A stretch of 64,000 nt of DNA from Virgibacillus phasianinus. Lineage in GTDB: Bacteria > Bacillota > Bacilli > Bacillales > Amphibacillaceae. The stretch spans positions 2,976,001-3,040,000 of the forward strand of contig NZ_CP022315.1 of NCBI RefSeq assembly GCF_002216775.1, written 5' to 3'. Of the stretch, positions 57,002-64,000 are shown piece by piece. The notes beneath the pieces are model-generated. The model was not told where the DNA came from. It did no database searches and saw only the letters and a program-made list of their open reading frames with translations. Both the position numbers and the translations under genes were made by a program. How positions within the stretch are numbered: the first letter of the stretch is position 1; every line of letters begins with the position of its first letter.

Positions 57002-57097
57002 TTGAGTCAGAGGAAAAAGAACTGGATTCTATTTTCAATTTTGGTTGCAGTTTGCATTATTTGGGGAATAGCTTATTGGCTAATTTTTGCATTCTAG
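57002..57097 (+). CDS. Possible 31-residue membrane peptide
   Basis: TTG 57002 opens a 31-codon frame with a basic N-terminus (SQRKKN) and one hydrophobic helix (about 8-30, ILFSILVAVCIIWGIAYWLIF). AAAGGATGAAGG lies upstream. No family is recognised. The charge-then-helix pattern suits a real small membrane peptide, but the TTG start and lack of any homology evidence leave doubt. Confidence 0.42.
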   Translation: MSQRKKNWILFSILVAVCIIWGIAYWLIFAF

Positions 57098-57266
57098 GCC
57101 AGCATTAAAAGTTGACAATTGATGTAATGTAAGGCATAACTATATATACAACTTCTGCCTAGAATGGTTTAACAATTGAGTAAGGATAGATAGCATAATA
57201 GGGTGATGTCACTGCAGGATAGAGTATCTTTTTATTCTCATAGCAGGTAAGTTATTTTCATAATGA

Positions 57267-57641
<375 letters not shown>

Positions 57642-57642
57642 G

Positions 57643-57682
57643 CCAAAAGCCAGCCCGTGTACAATATGGGCTGGCTTTTGGT
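57643..57682. terminator. Bidirectional terminator between ribT and the YjcZ-like gene
   Basis: CCAAAAGCCAGCCCGTGT pairs with ATATGGGCTGGCTTTTGG, between convergent genes. Confidence 0.85.
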
Positions 57683-57709
57683 ATGATTAGCTGACTTGCT
57701 TTATTAAAA

Positions 57710-57793
57710 CTACATCCATGCTGCTCCGACGATAATGAGAAGGATGAACAATACAACGATTAACGCAAAGCCACCGCCATAAGAACCACTCAT
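57710..57793 (-). CDS. YjcZ-family sporulation micro-protein
   Basis: 27 residues starting at ATG 57793, with a strong AAAAAGGAGGAA upstream on the reverse strand. Gly-rich head SGSYGGGF followed by one hydrophobic helix (ALIVVLFILLIIVGAAW). This is the pattern of YjcZ/YczI sporulation peptides of Bacillaceae. Converges on ribT. Confidence 0.8.
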   Translation of the reverse strand: MSGSYGGGFALIVVLFILLIIVGAAWM

Positions 57794-57905
57794 AATAAAA
57801 TTCCTCCTTTTTAAATGTTTCTAAACATTTATCTTACGTTATTAACTTATGTTGACATGAGCCACAGTGTATAGGCGGATATGACAAATTGTTTAATATT
57901 TTTTA

Positions 57906-58169
57906 AGAAAAGCGGCGCAAGTGCCCGTATAGCCACGTATGGGCTGCATCCGTGCAATACGGATGGTTCGATGTTGCCGCACAAAGCGGCGATTTTTTAA
58001 TCGAACACTCCTCCGTAGGACATAAAGGAAACATACCCCTGCAAGAGGGGTATGCCAAGCTGAGCGACAGCCCGAAGTTAGTCGGCCTTCCCTTTAAAGC
58101 GAACCGATTTTGACCTTATCGTACGAAGGTGAAGGAAGTTCACTAGTTGCTGGATGCTGAAGCTAGACA
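57906..58169 (+). repeat. Interspersed repeat, copy B
   Basis: 264 bases beginning AGAAAAGCG and ending AGCTAGACA. The second half matches copy A over GTTAGTC, GCGAACCGAT, TTATCGTACG and TTCACTAGT; the first half contains CGTATGGGCTGCATCCGTG. No coding potential recognised. It occupies the gap between the YjcZ-like gene and scpA. Confidence 0.75.
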
Positions 58170-58198
58170 TTTAATCTTTAAGAAAGGGAGAAAATATC

Positions 58199-58936
58199 AT
58201 GAATCAGGCATACCAAGTGAAACTAGATACATTTGAAGGACCGCTTGATTTATTACTTCATCTGATAAAGCAATATGAAGTTGATATTTATGATATTCCT
58301 GTTGCAACAATTACGGAACAATACATGCAATATATACATACGTTGCAGCGTCTCGAATTAAACATTGCAAGTGAGTACCTGGTAATGGCAGCTACGTTAA
58401 TTGCCTTAAAAAGCCAAATGTTATTACCAAATGAATCTGTTGATGAAGAAGCAGATGAGTATATGGAGGATCCCCGCGTGGAATTAATGCAGCGCTTGAT
58501 TGAGTATCGAAAATATAAAGAGGCAGCGGAAACACTACGGGATAAGGAAGTGGAATCCATTGAAGTATATACCCGTGAACCAATTTTATTTAATCCTTTG
58601 GAAGTAGAACAGCCAATGCTGAATGACGATACATCTATTTATGACATGTTAGGTGCATTAAATAAATTGTTTGAACGTAAAAAGTGGACTGAGCCATTGG
58701 ACACAAAAGTTAAAAGAGTAGACATCCCAATTGAACAAAGAATGACCGAAATACTGGATACTGTAAAAGAGGCGGACCGGGGAATTTCTTTTTATGACCT
58801 ATTTGTCTATCAGTCCCGTGCACATATTGTGGTAACTTTTATAGCTGTACTGGAATTAATGAAGACAAAGCAAGTATACTGTGAGCAGAGCAAGCATCTT
58901 GAACTGTTACAGGTCTTTTATATGGGGGATCAATAG
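58199..58936 (+). CDS. scpA: Segregation and condensation protein A
   Basis: 245-residue kleisin that joins SMC and ScpB for chromosome segregation. N-terminal FEGPLDLLLHLIKQYEVDIYDIP in two parts is the family hallmark; the C-terminal winged helix includes ISFYDLF. AAGGGAG precedes ATG 58199. Stop overlaps the scpB start by one base. Confidence 0.95.
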   Translation: MNQAYQVKLDTFEGPLDLLLHLIKQYEVDIYDIPVATITEQYMQYIHTLQRLELNIASEYLVMAATLIALKSQMLLPNESVDEEADEYMEDPRVELMQRLIEYRKYKEAAETLRDKEVESIEVYTREPILFNPLEVEQPMLNDDTSIYDMLGALNKLFERKKWTEPLDTKVKRVDIPIEQRMTEILDTVKEADRGISFYDLFVYQSRAHIVVTFIAVLELMKTKQVYCEQSKHLELLQVFYMGDQ

Positions 58937-59514
58937 TGGAGAAAGCCGAGCAAAAAGGTATGATAGAAGGATTATTATTTGCCTGCGGGGATGCTGGAGT
59001 AACAATCAAGCAACTCGCCAGAATTATTGAAGCAGATAAGGGAACGACAGAACATTTAATAGAAGAATTAATTTCAGATTATCAGTGTCTAGACCGTGGC
59101 ATAAGAATTATGCAATCACATGATACATTTCAACTTACAACAAAGCCTGAGCACAGCAAGTATGTTCAAAAGTTGTTTGAGAGTCCAAGAATGAACAAAA
59201 TGTCACAAGCAGCACTTGAAACGCTTGCCATCATTGCTTACCAGCAGCCAATAACGCGAACGGAGATTGAAGAAATTCGCGGGGTGAAAAGCGATCGTTC
59301 CGTCCAGACATTACTGGCAAGAGCATTGATTGAGGAAGTCGGAAGAAGGGAGACTATTGGACGACCGGTATTGTTCAGTACGAGTAAAGAATTTTTAACT
59401 TACTTCGGTCTTTCTTCCCTTGAGGAGCTGCCACCACTTCCGGAAAATGTAGAGAATAGTGATGTTGAACAAGAAGCGGATTTGTTTTTTCAAAAATTTA
59501 ATGACAATGAATAA
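58936..59514 (+). CDS. scpB: Segregation and condensation protein B
   Basis: 192-residue SMC complex partner with two winged helices. IEGLLFACGDAGVT at the start and the family segment LAIIAYQQPITRTEIEEIRG near 110 are intact; acidic C-terminal tail. GTG 58936 overlaps the scpA stop (TAGTG), giving coupled translation. Terminator follows. Confidence 0.95.
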   Translation: MEKAEQKGMIEGLLFACGDAGVTIKQLARIIEADKGTTEHLIEELISDYQCLDRGIRIMQSHDTFQLTTKPEHSKYVQKLFESPRMNKMSQAALETLAIIAYQQPITRTEIEEIRGVKSDRSVQTLLARALIEEVGRRETIGRPVLFSTSKEFLTYFGLSSLEELPPLPENVENSDVEQEADLFFQKFNDNE

Positions 59515-59556
59515 ACCTATTTACGGGGTGTTTATCCCAGTAAATAGGTTTTTTAT
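59512..59556 (+). terminator. Terminator after scpB
   Basis: AAACCTATTTAC pairs with GTAAATAGGTTT, followed by T residues. The stem begins in the scpB stop codon. Confidence 0.87.
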
Positions 59557-59565
59557 GTGATTTAT

Positions 59566-59593
59566 TCATATCGGGATTGGCCAAGCATAGACT
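59566..59593 (+). promoter_or_regulatory. Candidate sigma-E promoter of dacB
   Basis: TCATATC (59566-59572), 13-base spacer, CATAGACT (59586-59593). The -10 fits CATACAHT at 7 of 8; the spacer is one base short of the usual 14. B. subtilis dacB-spmAB is sigma-E controlled. Confidence 0.5.
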
Positions 59594-59625
59594 ATACAGA
59601 CTAAAGTTCTTGGGAGGACCCTTTT

Positions 59626-60510
59626 ATGCGGATAATCTTTCTTTCTTGTTTATTGATAGGGTTGATACTACTGTCTCCTATTCATGGATTGGCGAAACCA
59701 AGCGTTTCAGCTATAAATGCAGTATTGATCAATGAAAGCACTGGCGAAGTCCTGTTTGAAAAAAATGCACATGAAAAAGAAAAGATTGCAAGCATCACAA
59801 AAATTATGACAGCTATTATTGCGATTGAGTCAGGAAAAATGAACGAAACAGTAACGGCTAGTAAACGAGCAGTTTATACAGAGGGTTCGTCTATTTACTT
59901 AGAGCAAGGTGAAAAAATGAAACTGAAGGATCTTGTTTATGGGCTAATGCTGCGCTCTGGAAATGATGCTGCAGTCGCAATTAGTGAATATGTTGGGGGA
60001 AGTGTAGAAGGATTTGTTTATCTAATGAATAAAAAGGCACGCTGGATTGGCATGACAAATACGCATTTCGAAAATCCAAGCGGGCTTGACGGGGAAGCGC
60101 ATTACTCTACAGCCTATGATATGGCCCTGCTAATGCAGTATGCGATGGACAATAAGGTATTTGAAAAAATAACAAAAACTGAGATGTATAAGTCTGAATC
60201 CCGAGAGTATGCCTGGAAGAACAAAAATAAGCTGCTCACCACATATTATGAATATTGTACAGGTGGAAAGACCGGTTACACAAAGGCAGCCGGAAGGACC
60301 TTGGTGTCTACTGCAACCAAGAACGGAGTCGATTTAATTGCTGTAACCTTGCAAGATCCAGATGATTGGGTTGATCATATTAATTTGTATGAGTGGGGAT
60401 TTAAAAATGCGGATCAACCAACGATGGCCCAACCCCAACATTCAAATGATTTTTTAGAAGGATTTGGGAATATATATAGACAGATTATAGGGTTAGATGT
60501 AAATGGTTAA
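59626..60510 (+). CDS. dacB: Sporulation D-alanyl-D-alanine carboxypeptidase DacB (short form)
   Basis: 294-residue mother-cell carboxypeptidase controlling cortex cross-linking. Signal peptide (about 1-23), catalytic SITKIM, SGN in RSGNDAAV and KTG in GGKTGYT. It is shorter than B. subtilis DacB: the C-terminal beta domain after residue 270 is missing. GGGAGG precedes ATG 59626. Overlaps spmA by eight bases. Confidence 0.92.
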   Translation: MRIIFLSCLLIGLILLSPIHGLAKPSVSAINAVLINESTGEVLFEKNAHEKEKIASITKIMTAIIAIESGKMNETVTASKRAVYTEGSSIYLEQGEKMKLKDLVYGLMLRSGNDAAVAISEYVGGSVEGFVYLMNKKARWIGMTNTHFENPSGLDGEAHYSTAYDMALLMQYAMDNKVFEKITKTEMYKSESREYAWKNKNKLLTTYYEYCTGGKTGYTKAAGRTLVSTATKNGVDLIAVTLQDPDDWVDHINLYEWGFKNADQPTMAQPQHSNDFLEGFGNIYRQIIGLDVNG

Positions 60511-61093
60511 TCTAATTTGGGCCTGCATGGCAATGATCGGCATTGTATATGCGATGTTTAATGGAACAATGGAAAATGTAAATAAAGCATTATTTGAAAG
60601 TGCAAATAATGCTGTGACATTATCAATTGGATTAATCAGTATACTGGTATTTTGGCTTGGAATCATGAAGGTGGCCGAATCAGCAGGTGTCTTGAAATGG
60701 TTAATTCGTTTATTTAGACCAATAGTAGAGAAGATCTTTCCGGAAATACCAAGAGATCACCCTGCTATGGGCTATATCCTTTCAAACATTGTAGCCAATA
60801 TATTTGGACTTGGAAATGCTGCCACACCAATGGGGATAAAAGCTATGGAACAAATGAAAGTGTTAAGCGGAACCGATACAGCATCCAGATCCATGATTAC
60901 CTTTTTAGCTATCAATACATCCAGCCTCACATTAATTCCAACAACGGTAATTGCTATCCGAATGCAATACAATTCGGTATCTCCAACTGAAATAGTTGGA
61001 ACCACTATTATCGCAACGATTGTTTCGACTGTAAGTGCACTTATTATTGATCGCTATTATTACTTTAAAAGTGTGAGGAGAGATAATAAATGA
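60503..61093 (+). CDS. spmA: Spore maturation protein A
   Basis: 196-residue membrane protein of the nucleoside-recognition (Gate) fold, needed for full spore core dehydration. Helices at about 5-20, 36-58, 130-150 and 160-185; [15 protein letters not shown] is the family signature. Starts inside the end of dacB and overlaps spmB by four bases. Confidence 0.92.
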   Translation: MVNLIWACMAMIGIVYAMFNGTMENVNKALFESANNAVTLSIGLISILVFWLGIMKVAESAGVLKWLIRLFRPIVEKIFPEIPRDHPAMGYILSNIVANIFGLGNAATPMGIKAMEQMKVLSGTDTASRSMITFLAINTSSLTLIPTTVIAIRMQYNSVSPTEIVGTTIIATIVSTVSALIIDRYYYFKSVRRDNK

Positions 61094-61620
61094 GTTTCAT
61101 CACAACAGTTAGTGCATGGCTAATTCCTTGTTTCATCTTAGTTGTTTTGTTAACAGCAACCTATAAACGAATTCCCACATACGAAACATTTGTAGAAGGA
61201 GGTAAGGAAGGTGTCAAATTGGCATTTTCTCTACTTCCTTTTTTAGTTGGAATGATCGTTTCGATAGCTATCTTGCAGGCATCAGGGGCAATGACAGCAT
61301 TTATTCATTTAATTGAGCCAGTTTTAGTTATGATTGGTGTACCGCCGGAAATCATACCTTTAGCGCTTGTTCGCCCAATATCAGGAACCGCGGCCCTTGG
61401 CATGACAACCGATTTAATCGAAAACTTTGGACCTGATTCCTTTATAGGACGTTTGGCATCTACTATGCAGGGAAGTACAGATACAACATTGTATATCCTA
61501 ACCGTTTATTTTGGTGCAGTAGGTATTAAAAAGATGCGGTATGCACTAAAGGTTGGACTATTAGCCGATCTACTTGGTATAATAGCCTCAATCGTAATTG
61601 TAACGCTTGTATTTGGATAA
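61090..61620 (+). CDS. spmB: Spore maturation protein B
   Basis: 176-residue partner of SpmA, also Gate fold. VEGGKEGVKLAFSLLPFLVG, RPISGTAALGM and GSTDTTLYILTVYFGAVGIK match the family. ATGA overlap with spmA marks a coupled dacB-spmA-spmB operon. Confidence 0.93.
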   Translation: MSFITTVSAWLIPCFILVVLLTATYKRIPTYETFVEGGKEGVKLAFSLLPFLVGMIVSIAILQASGAMTAFIHLIEPVLVMIGVPPEIIPLALVRPISGTAALGMTTDLIENFGPDSFIGRLASTMQGSTDTTLYILTVYFGAVGIKKMRYALKVGLLADLLGIIASIVIVTLVFG

Positions 61621-61635
61621 AATAGGTGTAGCATT

Positions 61636-61664
61636 AGCGTTAGCGTTCTGTTAACGCTTTTGTT
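61636..61664 (+). terminator. Weak hairpin after spmB
   Basis: AGCGTTA (61636-61642) and TAACGCT (61652-61658) can pair, followed by TTTGTT. Confidence 0.5.
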
Positions 61665-61701
61665 CTGCAATTAACAAAAATAGAAAGAACTTGGTGATTA
61701 G

Positions 61702-62442
61702 ATGACAAACTCATTAGAACGATTGCAAAAAATTATTGCACAAAGCGGTGTGACTTCAAGGCGGAAAGCTGAACAAATGATTGTAGATGGAAAAGTAAAG
61801 GTAAATAATAAAGTTGTAACGGAATTAGGCACAAAGGCTTCTTTATCGGACGAAATTGTGGTTGACGGAATTCCACTGCAAAAGGAAGCGCCAGTATATT
61901 ACATGCTCTATAAACCAAGAGGTGTAATTTCCAGTTTAAAAGATGAAAAGAATCGAAAAATCGTAACGGATTTCCTTAAGGATGTTCCTGAACGAATATT
62001 TCCAATTGGACGATTGGATTACAATACATCAGGCATCCTGCTTTTGACAAATGACGGCGATTTTGCAAACCTTCTTATGCATCCCAAACACGAAGTTGAT
62101 AAGGTATATGTTGCCAAGGTTAGTGGCATACCTGAGAAAAGCGAACTAAACATCCTACGTAAAGGAATAAAAGTGGAGAATGATGTTTTAAGGGCGGTAC
62201 GTTATAAACTATTATCGACAGATAGAAGTAAAAATACCTCGATTATTGAATTAACATTAAATGAAGGGAAAAATAGACATATTAGAAGAATGATGGAGCA
62301 AATAGGCTTTCCGGTTCAAAAATTAAAACGGGAGAAATATGGGATGTTAACATTGAAAGGGCTTAAGCCTGGAGATGCAAGGGCACTGACACCGCATGAA
62401 GTGAAGCAAATGCGGCACATTGCCAGTGAAATTGTTAAATAA
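61702..62442 (+). CDS. rluB: 23S rRNA pseudouridine synthase RluB
   Basis: 246 residues. N-terminal S4 RNA-binding domain (about 5-60), then the RsuA/RluB catalytic domain with the catalytic Asp in GRLDYNTSGILLLTNDG and the C-terminal EGKNRHIRRMME. Corresponds to B. subtilis YpuL, located between spmB and resA. Confidence 0.92.
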   Translation: MTNSLERLQKIIAQSGVTSRRKAEQMIVDGKVKVNNKVVTELGTKASLSDEIVVDGIPLQKEAPVYYMLYKPRGVISSLKDEKNRKIVTDFLKDVPERIFPIGRLDYNTSGILLLTNDGDFANLLMHPKHEVDKVYVAKVSGIPEKSELNILRKGIKVENDVLRAVRYKLLSTDRSKNTSIIELTLNEGKNRHIRRMMEQIGFPVQKLKREKYGMLTLKGLKPGDARALTPHEVKQMRHIASEIVK

Positions 62443-62468
62443 TAGTCAAATTTGGCTTTGTGTTCACA

Positions 62469-62477
62469 TGGTATAAT
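62469..62477 (+). promoter_or_regulatory. Extended -10 promoter of resA
   Basis: TG-G-TATAAT with no convincing -35; 20 bases ahead of the resA start. Confidence 0.5.
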
Positions 62478-62496
62478 GTCATGGGAGTGAGATTCT

Positions 62497-63069
62497 TTGA
62501 ATGTTGATCAAATAAAAGCAAATAAAAAACGTAAAAAACGAAATCGACTAATCTTTCGTTCAATTGTCTTAGTTATTTTACTGGCAGCTGTTGCATATGC
62601 AATTATTTCCAATATTAATAAAGACACAACGAAAATAGACGTGGGCTCCAAAGCACCTAATTTTAAACTGGAACAAATCAATGAAAATAACGAACTGGAA
62701 ACAGTGGAATTAAGTGATTTGAAAGGGAAAGGGGTCATGTTGAATTTTTGGGCTACATATTGTAAACCCTGTGAGGCGGAAATGCCATTCATGGAAAAAC
62801 TGTATCCTGAGTACAAAGATAAAGGGATTGAAATAGTTGCGGTAAGCCTTGATTCAACAGAACTGGTCATTAACCGATTCATCGACCAGTATGATATAAC
62901 ATTTCCAGTCCCACATGATAAAACAAATCAAGTAATGGATTTATACGGGGTGGGACCCATTCCGAGTACATTTTTTATAAATCCGGAGGGTGAAGTGGTG
63001 GATATTGTTGAAGGTGCACTAACGCTGGATAAGCTAGAAGGTTATTTAAAAAAAATTCAACCTGAGTAA
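62497..63069 (+). CDS. resA: Thiol-disulfide oxidoreductase ResA
   Basis: 190-residue membrane-tethered thioredoxin-like protein that reduces apocytochrome c for haem attachment. Transmembrane anchor (about 18-38), then the TlpA-type fold with the CKPC motif in WATYCKPCEAEMPF and the cis-Pro segment GVGPIPSTF. TTG 62497 follows GGGAGTGA. Precedes resB, the order of the B. subtilis resABC operon. Confidence 0.92.
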   Translation: MNVDQIKANKKRKKRNRLIFRSIVLVILLAAVAYAIISNINKDTTKIDVGSKAPNFKLEQINENNELETVELSDLKGKGVMLNFWATYCKPCEAEMPFMEKLYPEYKDKGIEIVAVSLDSTELVINRFIDQYDITFPVPHDKTNQVMDLYGVGPIPSTFFINPEGEVVDIVEGALTLDKLEGYLKKIQPE

Positions 63070-63099
63070 ATTTGGACACTACTATTGTGAGGGATACGA

Positions 63100-64000
63100 A
63101 TGAATAAAGTTAAATGTGAATGCGGACACATTAATCCGGAGGGCACAGTCCTTTGTGAGGCATGTGGAAAGCCAGTTGAAGGAAACCAGCATATTGATGG
63201 AAATGATAAAACGAGACTATTGAACATGCGATATGATGGTAGCGCCCGCCGTTCGCAAACATATAAAAAATCAATAATAGATAAAATCTGGAACTTTTTT
63301 TCTTCTGTAAAGGTAGGGGTATGGTTAATTGTTTTAACATTAATCGCGTCCGCAATTGGCACCATCTTTCCACAGGAGCAATACATTCCTGCAAGTGCGG
63401 TTTCCAGAGACCCTGCTATTTTCTATGAGGATACATATGGAATTTTTGGTCAACTTTATTATCAGTTAGGTTTCTATCATTTATATAGTTCCTGGTGGTA
63501 TATGTTATTAGTTGCACTAATTGGTATTTCTTTAGTTATTTGCAGTATAGATCGGTTTGTACCGTTATATAAGGCACTGAAAACACAAAAACCAAAAAGA
63601 CATGAAACATTCCTGAACCGCCAACGGTTATACAGTGAGTCAGAAGATATTACTGATGAGGAAAAGGATCAAGTTGTAGAAGCATTGAAGAATCAACATT
63701 ATAACGTCCGGGAGGAAAAGGGACATATTCTGGCTGAAAAGGGAAGATTCTCAAGATGGGGTCCTTATGTAAACCATATTGGTCTGATTATCGTTCTGAT
63801 TGCCGCAATTTTACGCATGACCACGCCAATGTATATTGATGAGTATATGTGGCTGCGTGAGGGAGAACAACAAGTTATCCCTGGAACTCATGGTGAATAC
63901 TATGCCAAAAACAAAGACTTTACACTAGAAACTTATGATAAAGACAATGAACGATTTGAAGAGGCAATCAAAAAAGATGGTGTTGTTGCAAAAAGCTTTG
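63100..64000 (+). CDS. resB: Cytochrome c biogenesis protein ResB, N-terminal part
   Basis: The reading frame is open from ATG 63100 to the window end (300 codons), so the gene is cut by the boundary. An N-terminal four-cysteine element (CECG then CEAC) precedes ResB helices at about 65-86, 127-148 and 215-237. ResB works with ResC in haem delivery for cytochrome c maturation. GAGGGA precedes the start, 30 bases after resA. Confidence 0.9.
   Translation, partial: MNKVKCECGHINPEGTVLCEACGKPVEGNQHIDGNDKTRLLNMRYDGSARRSQTYKKSIIDKIWNFFSSVKVGVWLIVLTLIASAIGTIFPQEQYIPASAVSRDPAIFYEDTYGIFGQLYYQLGFYHLYSSWWYMLLVALIGISLVICSIDRFVPLYKALKTQKPKRHETFLNRQRLYSESEDITDEEKDQVVEALKNQHYNVREEKGHILAEKGRFSRWGPYVNHIGLIIVLIAAILRMTTPMYIDEYMWLREGEQQVIPGTHGEYYAKNKDFTLETYDKDNERFEEAIKKDGVVAKSF

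Overview
The window is low-GC, spore-former DNA from the Firmicutes family Bacillaceae. Gene content and order follow the Bacillus subtilis block tlyA-ahrC-recN-spoIVB-spo0A ... bkd ... yqjA-yqjE ... polYB ... rnz-namA ... polYA ... nudF-spoIIM-fur-xerD-drm-pupG-pdp-dacF-spoIIA-spoVA-lysA-ppiB ... ribT-scpAB-dacB-spmAB-rluB-resAB. The interspersed repeats, the methylmalonyl-CoA mutase genes and the losses relative to B. subtilis suggest a Virgibacillus/Oceanobacillus/Lentibacillus-like genus. That placement is inference. No rRNA, tRNA, CRISPR array, prophage or intact insertion sequence was seen.

Region by region. 1-5.3 kb holds the end of tlyA, then argR, recN, spoIVB, spo0A and a DUF2627 gene. 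5.4-15.4 kb is a complete branched-chain keto acid catabolic locus: bkdR, then ptb-bcd-buk-lpdV-bkdAA-bkdAB-bkdB. 15.5-17.5 kb has a bacilliredoxin, the YqjA membrane protein and a hidden Prli42-like micro-gene. 17.6-21.6 kb is a propionyl-CoA/methylmalonyl-CoA operon: a mutase catalytic subunit, a cobalamin-domain/epimerase fusion and a carboxyltransferase. Valine and isoleucine breakdown through bkd can therefore feed propionyl-CoA through methylmalonyl-CoA to succinyl-CoA. 21.8-36.6 kb is a mixed metabolic stretch: M20 peptidases, a Y-family polymerase, SDRs, an acyl-CoA ligase, an orphan oligopeptide-binding lipoprotein, and a reverse-strand GDPD-namA-rnz-ALDH operon. 36.6-41.3 kb has an unrecognised 522-residue membrane protein, a second Y-family polymerase behind a strong LexA/SOS box, a 0.7-kb non-coding fold-back element and an aldo/keto reductase. 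41.4-49.3 kb carries nudF, an EndoQ-type nuclease, spoIIM, fur, xerD and a nucleoside-salvage operon. 49.4-56.4 kb is the dacF-spoIIA-spoVA-lysA block. Its spoVA set keeps AA, AB and AF but lacks AC, AD and AE. 56.4-64 kb has ppiB, an orphan ribT, small sporulation-type peptides, scpAB, dacB-spmAB, rluB, resA and the start of resB.

Regulatory sites read directly include Spo0A boxes before spo0A and spoIIAA, a sigma-H-like promoter before spoIIAA, a sigma-F-like promoter before dacF, a sigma-E-like promoter before dacB, a PerR box overlapping nothing but abutting the fur promoter, CcpA-type cre sites before ptb and the acyl-CoA ligase, and a perfect 18-bp palindrome before a metallo-beta-lactamase gene. 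Several start codons were moved from the longest ORF to the codon with the best ribosome-binding site.
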